Below, in pieces: positions 31,554 to 41,491 of a stretch of 64,000 nucleotides of DNA. Each line of letters opens with the position of its first letter. The stretch's first letter is position 1. The position numbers and the translations under genes were made by a program. This stretch comes from SIG440 sp045645805 (GTDB lineage Bacteria; Bacillota; Clostridia; Monoglobales; Monoglobaceae), in assembly GCA_045645805.1 (NCBI GenBank), contig JAZRJL010000013.1, positions 1 to 64,000 of the forward strand, given 5' to 3'. The notes beneath the pieces were generated by a model. That model made no database searches, was not told the origin of the DNA, and saw only the letters and a program-made list of their open reading frames with translations.

Positions 31554-33782
31554 GTGCAAACCGAACAAAGCACATTCAAACAACGGGGAAGAATCATATT
31601 TCTGCTGTGTGCAGTTATAGTGATTTTTTTTCTTTTAATGGTGAGAGTTGCGTGGCTTCAAATCATAGACGGTGAGAAGCTTTCTTCTGCTGCCCGTGAA
31701 CAGCAGACGAGCGACAATACAATAAGTCCCAAACGTGGGCTTATATATGACCGCAATATGAAGGTTCTTGCCAACAATTTAAGTGTGGAAACGATCAGTA
31801 TTACTCCAAAGAATGTGCGGTCAAATACAAAGCAGAGCAAGGAACAAATTGCAAAAAAGCTCGCTGAAATTCTTGAACTTAATGAAGATGACGTTTTAAA
31901 AAAGATTGAAAAGCAGTCAAACTTTGAATATATCAAACGAAAAGTAGAAAGAGACCAGGCGGATGCAGTACGCAGCTATATAGAGGAATATAGCCTTGAC
32001 GGAATAAAGTTTTCGGAGGATACAAAAAGATACTATCCTTACGGCAATTTTGCTTCTCAGGTTATAGGTTTTGTAGGTAATGACAACAATGGTCTTGAGG
32101 GTATTGAGATGGTATATGACGACCATCTTAAGGGCGTTCCCGGCAGAATTGTTTCGGCGAACAAAACAGCAGGGCTTGAGATACCCGATAATTATGAAAG
32201 TTATTACGAGCCACAAAACGGTAAAAGTGTTGTACTCACTATTGATGAGACAATACAGCACTTTGCTGAAAAGCATCTTGAAACTGCAAGAATAGAAAAT
32301 CAGCTTGAAGAAGGTGCTGCGGCAATAGTAATGAACGTTAAAACCGGTGAAATTCTTGCTATGGCAACCAAGCCGGATTATGATTTGAATCAGCCATTTG
32401 CAATAACCGAGGCAGTTGAACAAAAATACCCCGAAATTAAGGCAGAGCTTGAAAAGCTTGAGGGGTCGGAATATAATGCCAAGCTTACAGAGGTAACGCA
32501 GTTTTTAAGACGTAACAAAGCCGTAGTTGATTCATACGAGCCGGGCTCGACATTTAAGATTGCAGTTGCATCAATGGCTCTTGAAGAGAATGTAGTCGGA
32601 CTTAATGACCATTTCTTTTGCAGCGGTTCAATCAAGGTTGCTGACCGCAGAATTGCCTGTGCAAATAGAAACGGTCACGGTGCGGAGACCTTTGTTCAGG
32701 GCGTACAAAACTCTTGCAACCCTGTGTTTATTGAGGTTGGTGCAAGGGTAGGCCGTGAAAAGTTTATGAAGTATGTAAAAGGCTTTGGTTTCAGAGAAAC
32801 TACGGGTATAGAGCTTCCCGGTGAGACGGACGGTATCTTTCACGCGGCGGAAAACTTCAAAGAGATTGACCTTGCTACATCGTCTTTCGGACAGAGCTTT
32901 AATGTTACACCACTTCAGATGATTACAATGGTTGCAGCTGTTGCCAATGGTGGAACACTTATGAAACCCCATCTTGTAAAACAGCTTGTTGATGAAGATA
33001 AAAATGTTATTGAAGAATTTAAACCGACAGTTGTGCGTCAGGTGATTTCAAAAGAAACCAGTGATACAATGTGCAAAATACTTGAATCTGTTGTATCAGA
33101 GGGTGGAGGTAAAAATGCATATCTTGCAGGCTACCGTATTGCCGGCAAGACCGGTACTTCTGAAAAACAGCCCCGTGGCAATGGTAAATATGTGGCATCC
33201 TTTGTTGGCTTTGCACCTGCAGATGACCCTGAAATCGTATGTTTGGTTATACTTGACCAGCCGCCGGTGGGCAATACTTATTACGGAGGGCTTATTGCGG
33301 CACCTGTTGTAAAAAATATTCTTGAGGAAAGCCTTCAGTATCTCGGTGTTGAGCCTGAATATACTCAGGAAGAGCTTGAACTTATTGAAATTACAGTTCC
33401 TGATATTACAGGCAAAACCAGAAAAGAAGCCGAGGCAATGCTTAAAGAAGTTGGTGTAAATATCAGTATAAAGGGACAGGGCGATATCATATTTGACCAG
33501 GTTCCAAAGCCAAACTCAAAGCTTGCTAAAAATTCAAAGGTGGTTGCGTACACCGAGGGCGAGGAAAGTCGCAAAACGATAACCATTCCCAATGTTGTGG
33601 GATGCTATGGTTCAGAGGCAAATAAGGGAATTATAAATGCCGGACTCAATGTACGTATCAAAGGACTTTCAAACACCGGCGGTATTGCAATTTGTACCGA
33701 ACAGTCACCAGCGGCGGGTACAGTTGTAGAGCCGGGTACAATTGTTACACTTGACTTCAGATTTGCGGAAATTCGTGACTGA
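31554..33782 (+). CDS. Class B penicillin-binding protein with PASTA domains (PBP2B/SpoVD type)
   Basis: The 742-aa protein has one N-terminal transmembrane helix, a dimerisation domain, a transpeptidase domain with SxxK (EPGSTFKIA), SxN (NSCNP) and KTG (GKTGTSEKQ), then two C-terminal PASTA repeats (from about residue 610). GTG at 31554 is preferred, 6 bases after TGGAGGT; an in-frame TTG at 31536 lacks such a site. By position it is the division FtsI/PBP2B or its sporulation relative SpoVD; sequence reading alone cannot decide. Confidence 0.93.
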   Translation: MQTEQSTFKQRGRIIFLLCAVIVIFFLLMVRVAWLQIIDGEKLSSAAREQQTSDNTISPKRGLIYDRNMKVLANNLSVETISITPKNVRSNTKQSKEQIAKKLAEILELNEDDVLKKIEKQSNFEYIKRKVERDQADAVRSYIEEYSLDGIKFSEDTKRYYPYGNFASQVIGFVGNDNNGLEGIEMVYDDHLKGVPGRIVSANKTAGLEIPDNYESYYEPQNGKSVVLTIDETIQHFAEKHLETARIENQLEEGAAAIVMNVKTGEILAMATKPDYDLNQPFAITEAVEQKYPEIKAELEKLEGSEYNAKLTEVTQFLRRNKAVVDSYEPGSTFKIAVASMALEENVVGLNDHFFCSGSIKVADRRIACANRNGHGAETFVQGVQNSCNPVFIEVGARVGREKFMKYVKGFGFRETTGIELPGETDGIFHAAENFKEIDLATSSFGQSFNVTPLQMITMVAAVANGGTLMKPHLVKQLVDEDKNVIEEFKPTVVRQVISKETSDTMCKILESVVSEGGGKNAYLAGYRIAGKTGTSEKQPRGNGKYVASFVGFAPADDPEIVCLVILDQPPVGNTYYGGLIAAPVVKNILEESLQYLGVEPEYTQEELELIEITVPDITGKTRKEAEAMLKEVGVNISIKGQGDIIFDQVPKPNSKLAKNSKVVAYTEGEESRKTITIPNVVGCYGSEANKGIINAGLNVRIKGLSNTGGIAICTEQSPAAGTVVEPGTIVTLDFRFAEIRD

Positions 33783-33805
33783 TTAATTTGAAAGGATAGG
33801 TTAAA

Positions 33806-35254
33806 ATGACTCTGTCAAAATTACTTGAAAATACAGATATTATCACCTGTCAAGGGAATATTGATATAAAGGTTTCGGGGATTGCGTTTAATTCCCGTGA
33901 TGTTAAACCGGGTAATGTATTTGTGTGCATAAGCGGTTTTAAAACCGACGGGCATCAGTATGCTCAGGATGCACTTGAAAGAGGTGCTGTTGCAATTGTT
34001 GCCGAAAGGGAGCTTGACGAGGTTGCGGCAACACAGGTGGTTGTAAAAAATTCCCGTCTTGCGCTTGCCCATATGGCTGCTGTATACTATGACTATCCCT
34101 TTAAAAGATTTTGCCTTATCGGTATAACGGGTACAAACGGCAAAACCACCACCACGTATCTTGTAAAAACCATTCTTGAAAGCTGTGGGCAAAAGGTAGG
34201 TCTTATCGGTACAAATCAGAATATGATAGGTTCTGCAGTGATACCGTCACATCATACAACCCCCGATTCCTTGGAACTTATGGAGTTGTTTGACCGTATG
34301 GCAAAAGAGGATGTAGATACTGTTGTTATGGAGATATCATCGCATTCTCTTGCCCTTGACAGAGTTGCAGCGTGCAGCTTTGATGTAGGGGCATTTACCA
34401 ATGTTACACAGGACCATCTTGATTTTCATGAAACTATGGAAAACTATATTGATGCAAAGGCGCTTCTTTTTAAGATGTGCAGAAAAGGTGTGGTAAATAT
34501 TGATGACAATGCCGCACCGAAAATGATTTCTGCTGCAAACTGCGATATTATTCGATACAGCACAGCAGCAGATACAGATTTGTTTGCAAAAAATATTGAA
34601 TACAAAGCAGACGGTGTAGTTTTTGATATATGTTATAAAGGAAGATGCGAAAAAATTGAGCTTTCAATTCCTGGCAGATTTTCGGTTTATAATGCACTTA
34701 CTGCTGCCGGCTGTTGTCTTGCCACAGGCTTAAGCCTTGAAAGAATTGCGAAAGGATTAAAGGCGGCAACTGGCGTAAAAGGCAGAATTGAAGTTGTAAA
34801 AACCAATACAGATTATACTGTTATTATTGACTATGCTCATACACCCGACGGTCTTGTTAATATTCTTAATGCAATTCGTGGCTTTGCAAAGGGGAGAATA
34901 GTGACCCTTTTCGGCTGTGGCGGTGACCGTGACAAAACAAAGCGGCCGCAAATGGGAAAGATTGCCGGTGAGCTTTCGGATTATTGTATTGTTACAAGTG
35001 ACAATCCCCGAAGCGAAGAACCTTCAGCTATAATTAGTGATATTCTTGAGGGCATAAAGGATACAGGTTGTGAATATAAGGTTATTGAAAACAGATTTGA
35101 TGCAATTGAGTATGCATTGGATAATGCGAAAAAGGACGATATAATTCTTCTTGCCGGCAAAGGGCATGAACCGTATCAGATTTTAAAGGACAGAACAATA
35201 GTGTTTGATGAAAGAGAAATTGTTTTAAAGTTGATTGATTCTGCAGAAGGGTAG
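33806..35254 (+). CDS. murE: UDP-N-acetylmuramoyl-L-alanyl-D-glutamate--2,6-diaminopimelate ligase
   Basis: This 482-aa Mur ligase has the P-loop GITGTNGKTTTTYLV and the C-terminal DNPRSEEP motif, which marks meso-diaminopimelate rather than lysine as the added residue. That implies a DAP-type peptidoglycan. The N-terminal UDP-binding domain (SRDVKPGNVFVCI) is complete. It has its own GGATAGG site and lies 23 bp after the PBP. Confidence 0.97.
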   Translation: MTLSKLLENTDIITCQGNIDIKVSGIAFNSRDVKPGNVFVCISGFKTDGHQYAQDALERGAVAIVAERELDEVAATQVVVKNSRLALAHMAAVYYDYPFKRFCLIGITGTNGKTTTTYLVKTILESCGQKVGLIGTNQNMIGSAVIPSHHTTPDSLELMELFDRMAKEDVDTVVMEISSHSLALDRVAACSFDVGAFTNVTQDHLDFHETMENYIDAKALLFKMCRKGVVNIDDNAAPKMISAANCDIIRYSTAADTDLFAKNIEYKADGVVFDICYKGRCEKIELSIPGRFSVYNALTAAGCCLATGLSLERIAKGLKAATGVKGRIEVVKTNTDYTVIIDYAHTPDGLVNILNAIRGFAKGRIVTLFGCGGDRDKTKRPQMGKIAGELSDYCIVTSDNPRSEEPSAIISDILEGIKDTGCEYKVIENRFDAIEYALDNAKKDDIILLAGKGHEPYQILKDRTIVFDEREIVLKLIDSAEG

Positions 35255-35266
35255 GATGATGTAACG

Positions 35267-36655
35267 ATGGAGAATATAATGACATTGACTCAGCTTGCCA
35301 ATGCTTGCGGTGGTCAGCTGATTTGTGCTGATGGCGAAAAAACAGTTTCGGATATAGTTACCGACAGCCGGAAAATCTGTGAAGGGACAGTTTTTGTAGC
35401 ACTTTGCGGAGAGAAGTTTGACGGGCATAATTTTGTAGAACAAAGCTTTTCGCAGGGGGCAATTTGCTGTGTTGTAAATAAAGACTTTGAAGAAGACAGG
35501 GATATGCCACTTATAAAGGTTGAAAACACCTATGCAGCACTTCGGGACATTGCAGCGTATTACCGCAGCAGATTTGATATTCCGGCAGTGGCGATTACCG
35601 GAAGTGTAGGTAAAACAAGTACCAAGGATATGGTTGCATCGGTACTGGAGAAGCATTACAACGTCTTAAAAACCGAGGGCAATTTTAACAATGAAATTGG
35701 CTTGCCTCTTACAACGTTCAGACTTGGCAGCGAAAATGATATTGCTGTTTTTGAAATGGGAATGAGTGCTTTTGGGGAGATTTCAAGACTTACTCAAATA
35801 GCCGTACCCGAAACAGCAATTATTACCAATATAGGGTTTTCTCACATCGAGCATCTTGGCTCACAGGAGAATATATTAAAGGCAAAGCTTGAAATTCTTG
35901 AGGGAATTCCATCGGGAGGAACAGTTATTTTAAACGGTGATGACCCGCTTTTAAATAGTGTAGTTGGCACACTTGCCTTTGAAACACTAACTTACGGAAT
36001 TGAAAATCAAAGCTGTGATGTTGTTGCATTTAATATCAAAAAAAGTGCAGATGGCACAGAATTTGAAGTTAAAATAGAAGAAAAAACATACAAGGTACAA
36101 GTAAATGTTCCGGGACTTCATCATGTTTACAATGCTCTTTCGGCAATTCTTACAGGTGTGATATACAATATGCCGGCAGAAGAAATAATAGCCGGTATTG
36201 CTGATTTCAAGCCGTCAGGAATGAGACAAAACGTAACGGTGATTGATGACAAGGTATTGATTAAAGACTGTTACAACGCAAGTCCCACTTCAATGAAATC
36301 GGGACTTGAGGTACTTTCGGTTACACCGCCTAAATTTGCTGATGTTGATTTCAGACGGGTTGCTGTGCTTGGTGATATGCTTGAACTTGGCGATTTTGCC
36401 GAAGAAGCACACCGTTCGGTTGGCAGACTTTGTTGTGAATACGACCTTGGATGCCTTATCGCAGTAGGACCTAATGCAAAATTTGTTGCCGAGGGTGCAA
36501 TAGAAAACGGGTTCAATTCATCAGAGCTTTATGTTTTTTATGACAATACATCTGCAAAAGAGCATATGTTGGATATATTAAAAAGCAATGATGTAATATT
36601 ATTTAAGGGGTCGCGTGGTATGCGGCTTGAGGAAATTGCAGACTTCATTGCATAA
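35267..36655 (+). CDS. murF: UDP-N-acetylmuramoyl-tripeptide--D-alanyl-D-alanine ligase
   Basis: This 462-aa Mur ligase has the P-loop ITGSVGKTSTKDMVA, the motif TEGNFNNEIGLPLT typical of MurF, and KDCYNASPTSM in the C-terminal half. It adds the D-Ala-D-Ala dipeptide. It lies 12 bp after murE. Confidence 0.97.
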   Translation: MENIMTLTQLANACGGQLICADGEKTVSDIVTDSRKICEGTVFVALCGEKFDGHNFVEQSFSQGAICCVVNKDFEEDRDMPLIKVENTYAALRDIAAYYRSRFDIPAVAITGSVGKTSTKDMVASVLEKHYNVLKTEGNFNNEIGLPLTTFRLGSENDIAVFEMGMSAFGEISRLTQIAVPETAIITNIGFSHIEHLGSQENILKAKLEILEGIPSGGTVILNGDDPLLNSVVGTLAFETLTYGIENQSCDVVAFNIKKSADGTEFEVKIEEKTYKVQVNVPGLHHVYNALSAILTGVIYNMPAEEIIAGIADFKPSGMRQNVTVIDDKVLIKDCYNASPTSMKSGLEVLSVTPPKFADVDFRRVAVLGDMLELGDFAEEAHRSVGRLCCEYDLGCLIAVGPNAKFVAEGAIENGFNSSELYVFYDNTSAKEHMLDILKSNDVILFKGSRGMRLEEIADFIA

Positions 36656-36693
36656 AGCACAGTTATATAAAATTAATTTTTTCGGAGGATAAA

Positions 36694-37671
36694 ATGATTA
36701 AATTGTTAATAATTGCAGCTGCAGCATTTTTGGTTGCTGCGATCAGTGGTCTGTTTTTAATTCCGTTTCTGATAAAGGTGAAATTTGGTCAGGAAATCCG
36801 TGAGGAGGGTCCTGCATGGCATCAGAAAAAATCGGGAACTCCTACCATGGGAGGGTTTATATTCATCATTGCAACAGCGGTGTCGGTTGTTATCGGTGCA
36901 TTTATTACCGAGGTAGGTGAGTATGCCGAGGATACAATGAGTCTTGCTGCAATGTTTTTTGCGGCACTTGGTTTTGGAATAATCGGATTTATTGATGATT
37001 ACATAAAGGTAATTTTAAAGCGGAATTTAGGACTTCGTGCAGGACAAAAATTTTCACTTCAGTTTCTTATAGCAATTATATTTGCTGTTTGGATGGTTGC
37101 CGCAGGATTGGTAGATACCGAAATACTGATACCGTTTACTGGATATTATCTTGAGCTTGGATATGTTCTTTATATTCCGTTTGTTGTGCTTGTAATGCTT
37201 GCGGCGGTAAACAGCGTGAATCTTACCGACGGACTTGACGGACTTGCAGGAAGTATAACATTGTTTGTATCAATTTTTTACCTGATTGTATCGGCAATTG
37301 ACGGTGCAACTGCTGTCTCTGTTTTTGCAGCATCTGTGGCAGGCGGAATTTTGGGATTTTTGCTATATAATAAATACCCTGCAAAGGTGTTTATGGGCGA
37401 TACAGGTTCGTTGTTCCTTGGCGGTGCAGTATCTGCAATGGCTATATTTACAAAAAATCCTCTTGGGCTTTTGATTGTAGGCTTTGTTTATGTTGCCGAG
37501 GCACTTTCGGTAATTATTCAGGTTGCGTATTTTAAAAAGACAGGCAAAAGAATTTTTAAAATGAGTCCTATCCATCATCATTTTGAAATGTGCGGATGGA
37601 GTGAACGCAAGGTTGTTGGGATATTTTCTTTTGTAACAGTTGTATTGTGTATTGTAGGATATTTTGCATAA
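36694..37671 (+). CDS. mraY: Phospho-N-acetylmuramoyl-pentapeptide transferase
   Basis: The 325-aa membrane enzyme makes lipid I. About ten transmembrane helices are visible. The cytoplasmic signatures are HQKKSGTPTMGG, DDYIK, NSVNLTDGLDGLA and SPIHHHFE. The neighbour expected next, murD, is missing: ftsW follows directly. Confidence 0.97.
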   Translation: MIKLLIIAAAAFLVAAISGLFLIPFLIKVKFGQEIREEGPAWHQKKSGTPTMGGFIFIIATAVSVVIGAFITEVGEYAEDTMSLAAMFFAALGFGIIGFIDDYIKVILKRNLGLRAGQKFSLQFLIAIIFAVWMVAAGLVDTEILIPFTGYYLELGYVLYIPFVVLVMLAAVNSVNLTDGLDGLAGSITLFVSIFYLIVSAIDGATAVSVFAASVAGGILGFLLYNKYPAKVFMGDTGSLFLGGAVSAMAIFTKNPLGLLIVGFVYVAEALSVIIQVAYFKKTGKRIFKMSPIHHHFEMCGWSERKVVGIFSFVTVVLCIVGYFA

Positions 37672-37707
37672 TTTAAAAAGTTTATGGCAGAAAGGAGGCT
37701 GAATGCC

Positions 37708-38928
37708 GTGCGGATAGTAAGAAGAAAAAGACATCAAAGGTCAGTAATCAGAAATTCACGACCCCCAAAAGCGGTGTCTGAAAGCAGAGTTTCTGAGCTT
37801 AAAATTCAGGGAATAAAGGAAACTATTAAAACGGTTGATAAGCAATTCCTTGCGTCAATTTACATTTTGCTGACATTTGGTCTTTTGATGGTCCTTAGTG
37901 CCAGCAGTCCTGTGGCTTTTGCAAGCGGTGCTACAAATCATGACAGCTTTTATTATTTCAAAAAGCAGTTTATGTGGGCGTGTCTTGGCTCGGTTGCAAT
38001 GATAGTTATTGCAGGCTATGATTACAGAAAATTAAAAAAATGGGCAGTTCCGGCACTTGGATTAAGTGTTTTGCTGTTGCTTTTGGTTCTTGTTCCGGGT
38101 ATAGGAAGAAAGATAAATGATGCACGTCGCTGGATTTATATCGGACCAATCAACTTTCAGCCGTCAGAGGTTGCAAAGATTGCGACAATTGTGTTCTTTT
38201 CGTACAGCTTATCAAAAAATCACAAGGAGCTTTCAAGCTTTGGTGTATTTTTTATGTATATATGTATTATCGGTGTAATTGCACTTATAATTATGATGGA
38301 GCCGCATTTCAGCTGTACAATGCTGATTGCATGTACTGCATGCATACTTTTGTTTGTTGCAGGGGCTAAGCTGAGTCATTTTGCGATACTTGGCTGTGCT
38401 GCGTTGCCGCTTATAGGGGTTGTGATTGCAATGGCACCGTATCGTCTTGCCAGAGTTACAACATTTCTTGACCCGTTTCAGGATATTCAGGGCAGCGGTT
38501 GGCAGATTGTTCAGTCACTTTATGCTATTGGCTCGGGCGGAATTTTCGGGGCAGGTCTTGGTCAAAGCCGCCAAAAGTATATGAATATCCCTGAACCACA
38601 GAATGATTTTATTTTTTCTATTCTTGCCGAGGAGTTTGGCCTTATAGGTGCGATTCTTGTTTCGGTTATGTTTATTTTCCTGATTGTAAGAGGAATAAAA
38701 ATTGCACTTAATGCTCCTGACCTTTTTGGTACACTTCTTGCAACGGGCATTGTTGCAATGATAGCTATTCAGGCAGTTGTAAATATTGCCGTTGTTACCT
38801 CGTCAATGCCGGTTACCGGTATGCCATTGCCGTTTTTTAGCTATGGCGGTACAGCCCTTGCTATAACTATGGCAGAAATGGGGATTGTTTTAAATATTTC
38901 AAGGCACGGGAAAAACAAATTGCGTTAA
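37708..38928 (+). CDS. ftsW: FtsW/SpoVE-type peptidoglycan polymerase (SEDS family)
   Basis: The 406-aa membrane protein has about ten transmembrane segments and SEDS signatures (GRKINDARRWIYIGPINFQPSEVAKI, shown here across about residues 140-165; PEPQNDFIFSILAEEFG; SYGGTA). It polymerises glycan strands together with a class B PBP. GTG at 37708 lies 9 bases after AGGAGG; the in-frame ATG at 37684 precedes that site. The N-terminus has an unusually long basic cytoplasmic tail of about 45 residues before the first helix. Confidence 0.93.
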   Translation: MRIVRRKRHQRSVIRNSRPPKAVSESRVSELKIQGIKETIKTVDKQFLASIYILLTFGLLMVLSASSPVAFASGATNHDSFYYFKKQFMWACLGSVAMIVIAGYDYRKLKKWAVPALGLSVLLLLLVLVPGIGRKINDARRWIYIGPINFQPSEVAKIATIVFFSYSLSKNHKELSSFGVFFMYICIIGVIALIIMMEPHFSCTMLIACTACILLFVAGAKLSHFAILGCAALPLIGVVIAMAPYRLARVTTFLDPFQDIQGSGWQIVQSLYAIGSGGIFGAGLGQSRQKYMNIPEPQNDFIFSILAEEFGLIGAILVSVMFIFLIVRGIKIALNAPDLFGTLLATGIVAMIAIQAVVNIAVVTSSMPVTGMPLPFFSYGGTALAITMAEMGIVLNISRHGKNKLR

Positions 38929-38951
38929 TTTTTGAAAGGGCGGTAAGGCTT

Positions 38952-40070
38952 GTGAGAATTTTATTTGCCGGCGGTGGAACTGCAGGACACGTAAACCCGG
39001 CGGTTGCTGTTGCAAATTATATAAAGGAAAAAGAACCCGACAGTGAGTTTTTGTTTGTAGGGACAAAGGACGGAATGGAAAGCACTCTTGTTCCAAAACA
39101 GGGTTATGAAATAGAATTTATAAAAATTCACGGGCTTAAACGATCACTAAGCCTGTCAAATCTCAAGGTTATTGCTGAAATGCTTTCGGGCATAGCAAAG
39201 GCAAGGAGAATAATTAAAAGGTTTAAGCCTGATGCAGTTGTGGGCACAGGCGGATATGTTTCCGCACCTGTTCTTATGGCGGCATCGGCAAAAAAGATTC
39301 CTACATTGGTTCATGAAGCAAATGCGTTTCCAGGTGTTACGGTAAGGCTCTGCTCAAGATATGCAGACGTGGTGGCACTCAGTATGAGCGATGCTGCAAA
39401 ATTCTTAAAACCGGGTTGTCGGATTGAAATAACGGGAAATCCCGTAAGGCCTTCGATTCTTGCCTGTGATAAAAAAACTGCCAGGGAAAAGCTCGGTCTT
39501 GATGAAAGACGGACAGTTCTTATTTTCGGCGGCAGCCTTGGTGCTGAAAAGCTTAACGAGGTTGCAGTTGACTGGATATCCCATATTGCACCGCAAAAAA
39601 GGTATCAGATTATAATGTCTACCGGCAAAAACAATCATTATCAAACCGTGATTAAACAGTTTAAAAATAACGGTATAAATCTTGAAGATTATCCTGAAAT
39701 AAGGATATCGGAATATATATATGATATGGATCTTTCCCTTAATGCCGCAGACTTAATAATTGCACGTTCGGGCGGGTCGGTCAGTGAAATGACAGCCTTA
39801 GGCAAAGCGGCAATCCTTATCCCTTCGCCGTATGTGGCAGGAAATCATCAGGAGCATAATGCAAGGGCTGTTGAACGCTCGGGCGGTGCAGTGGTTATAC
39901 TTGAAGATGAGCTGTGCTTTGAAAAGCTGAATACAGCCGCATCGGACATTCTTGAAAGTGATTCAAGGCTTAAAGCAATGAGTGAGGGTTCGCTAAGCAT
40001 AGGAATAAAGGATGCAACTGATAAGATTTATAATATTCTTAAAAAGCTGATTGCTGAAAAAAATAGATAG
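38952..40070 (+). CDS. murG: UDP-GlcNAc--lipid I N-acetylglucosaminyltransferase
   Basis: The 372-aa GT28 enzyme makes lipid II at the inner membrane face. The N-terminal glycine-rich loop GGGTAGHVNPA, VGTGGYVSAP, FGGSLGA and the late ARSGGSVSEMTALGK are the family motifs. It starts at GTG after GGGCGG. Confidence 0.97.
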   Translation: MRILFAGGGTAGHVNPAVAVANYIKEKEPDSEFLFVGTKDGMESTLVPKQGYEIEFIKIHGLKRSLSLSNLKVIAEMLSGIAKARRIIKRFKPDAVVGTGGYVSAPVLMAASAKKIPTLVHEANAFPGVTVRLCSRYADVVALSMSDAAKFLKPGCRIEITGNPVRPSILACDKKTAREKLGLDERRTVLIFGGSLGAEKLNEVAVDWISHIAPQKRYQIIMSTGKNNHYQTVIKQFKNNGINLEDYPEIRISEYIYDMDLSLNAADLIIARSGGSVSEMTALGKAAILIPSPYVAGNHQEHNARAVERSGGAVVILEDELCFEKLNTAASDILESDSRLKAMSEGSLSIGIKDATDKIYNILKKLIAEKNR

Positions 40071-40148
40071 AAAATAAAGTAACACATCCAAAGCAAAAAC
40101 ATACTATGAAAGTGTGGCGGAAGTAATCCGTATTCTGGAGGTGTTACG

Positions 40149-41399
40149 GTGAGTAAAATAGCGATTTGCGGAGGAAAACAACTAAGTGGCGAGGTATGGG
40201 TGCAGGGCTCGAAAAATGCTGCACTTCCTATTCTTGCTGCGTCGGTATTAAACAGCTATGACACGGTTCTTTCAAATTGTCCTGACCTTAAGGATGTTGA
40301 TGCGGCGTTAAAAATAATCTGTTGGCTGGGCGGAAAGGCGGCATATAGCGGTCATACGGTGACGGTTAATGCAAGGGATTTACATAAAAGCGAAATTCCT
40401 GAGAGTCTGATGAACAGTATGCGTTCGTCAGTTTTGTTTCTCGGACCGGTTCTTTCGCGAATGAAAAAGGCAAGGATTTCCTATCCCGGTGGCTGCAGCA
40501 TTGGTCTAAGACCCATTGATTTGCATCTTAAGGCTTTCAGACAGCTTGGTGTGTCGGTTGATGAAATTGGTGGAAATATCTATTGCCATATGGGAAAGAT
40601 GAAATCAGGCAGGATAAATCTTCTCTTTCCAAGCGTGGGGGCTACCGAGAACATTATGCTGCTTTCGGCGGTTTCGGATTGCGAGGTGGTAATTGCAAAT
40701 GCTGCCCGTGAACCTGAAATTGTTGACTTGCAGAATTTCCTTAATGAGATGGGTGCAAAAATTTTTGGCGCAGGAACAGAAACAATTCGTATTATAGGTG
40801 TTGAAAAATTGCGAGAAGTGCAGTATAATATAATGGCCGACAGAATTTTTGCGGCAACCTGTCTTTGTGCGGTGGCGTCCTGCGGTGGAGATGTTGTTTT
40901 AAAAAATATTAATCCCCAGCACGTTGAGCTTATGCTTGCAATGCTTTCGGGTGCAGGCTGCTGTATTGAAACAGGTGAAGATTATATACGTATAAAATGT
41001 ACTGAAAGGCTTCGGGGTCTTGGCAAGGTTATAACGTCACCTTATCCCGGTTTTCCCACAGATGCTCAGGCACTTTTTATGTCGGCACTTTCAGGGGCAG
41101 AGGGGACTACTGTATTTGTGGAAAATATCTTTGAAAGCAGATACAAACACGTACCCGAGCTTTTAAAGATGGGTGCTGATATAATTGTTGATGGTCGGTT
41201 GGCAGCTGTTACCGGATGTAATTATATACAGGGTGCCAATGTTGAAGCACAGGATTTACGGGGAGGAGCTGCTCTGGTGATTGCAGGTCTTTCGGCAATA
41301 GGCGACACTGTTATATCGGGAATTGAACATATAGACCGTGGTTATGAGCATATTGAAGATACCTTTGCAAGGCTTGGGGCTTCAATAAAAAGAATTTAA
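40149..41399 (+). CDS. murA: UDP-N-acetylglucosamine 1-carboxyvinyltransferase
   Basis: This 416-aa enolpyruvyl transferase catalyses the first committed step of peptidoglycan synthesis. The substrate loop GSKNAALP and the active-site loop GGCSIGLRPIDLHL (catalytic Cys, the fosfomycin target) are intact. It starts at GTG after GGAGGTG. A murA copy at the place where Bacillus carries murB is common in Clostridia. Confidence 0.95.
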   Translation: MSKIAICGGKQLSGEVWVQGSKNAALPILAASVLNSYDTVLSNCPDLKDVDAALKIICWLGGKAAYSGHTVTVNARDLHKSEIPESLMNSMRSSVLFLGPVLSRMKKARISYPGGCSIGLRPIDLHLKAFRQLGVSVDEIGGNIYCHMGKMKSGRINLLFPSVGATENIMLLSAVSDCEVVIANAAREPEIVDLQNFLNEMGAKIFGAGTETIRIIGVEKLREVQYNIMADRIFAATCLCAVASCGGDVVLKNINPQHVELMLAMLSGAGCCIETGEDYIRIKCTERLRGLGKVITSPYPGFPTDAQALFMSALSGAEGTTVFVENIFESRYKHVPELLKMGADIIVDGRLAAVTGCNYIQGANVEAQDLRGGAALVIAGLSAIGDTVISGIEHIDRGYEHIEDTFARLGASIKRI

Positions 41400-41413
41400 T
41401 TAGATATATTAAA

Positions 41414-41437
41414 GGTGCACCCCGGATGTGGTGCACC
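41414..41437. terminator. Hairpin between murA and divIB
   Basis: GGTGCACC-type arms (41414-41421 with 41430-41437) form an 8-bp stem; each arm is itself a palindrome. No T-run follows, so it may attenuate or process the transcript. Confidence 0.45.
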
Positions 41438-41491
41438 ATATTCTCCAAAAAAATATGGACAAGCATTTAAAATGAAAGGGGGCATTGCAAA

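Noticed and set aside
31917..32423. Minus-strand 168-aa open frame in the PBP gene
   Set aside because: It is antisense to the class B PBP coding region with all motifs in the sense frame; no ribosome site or known domain.
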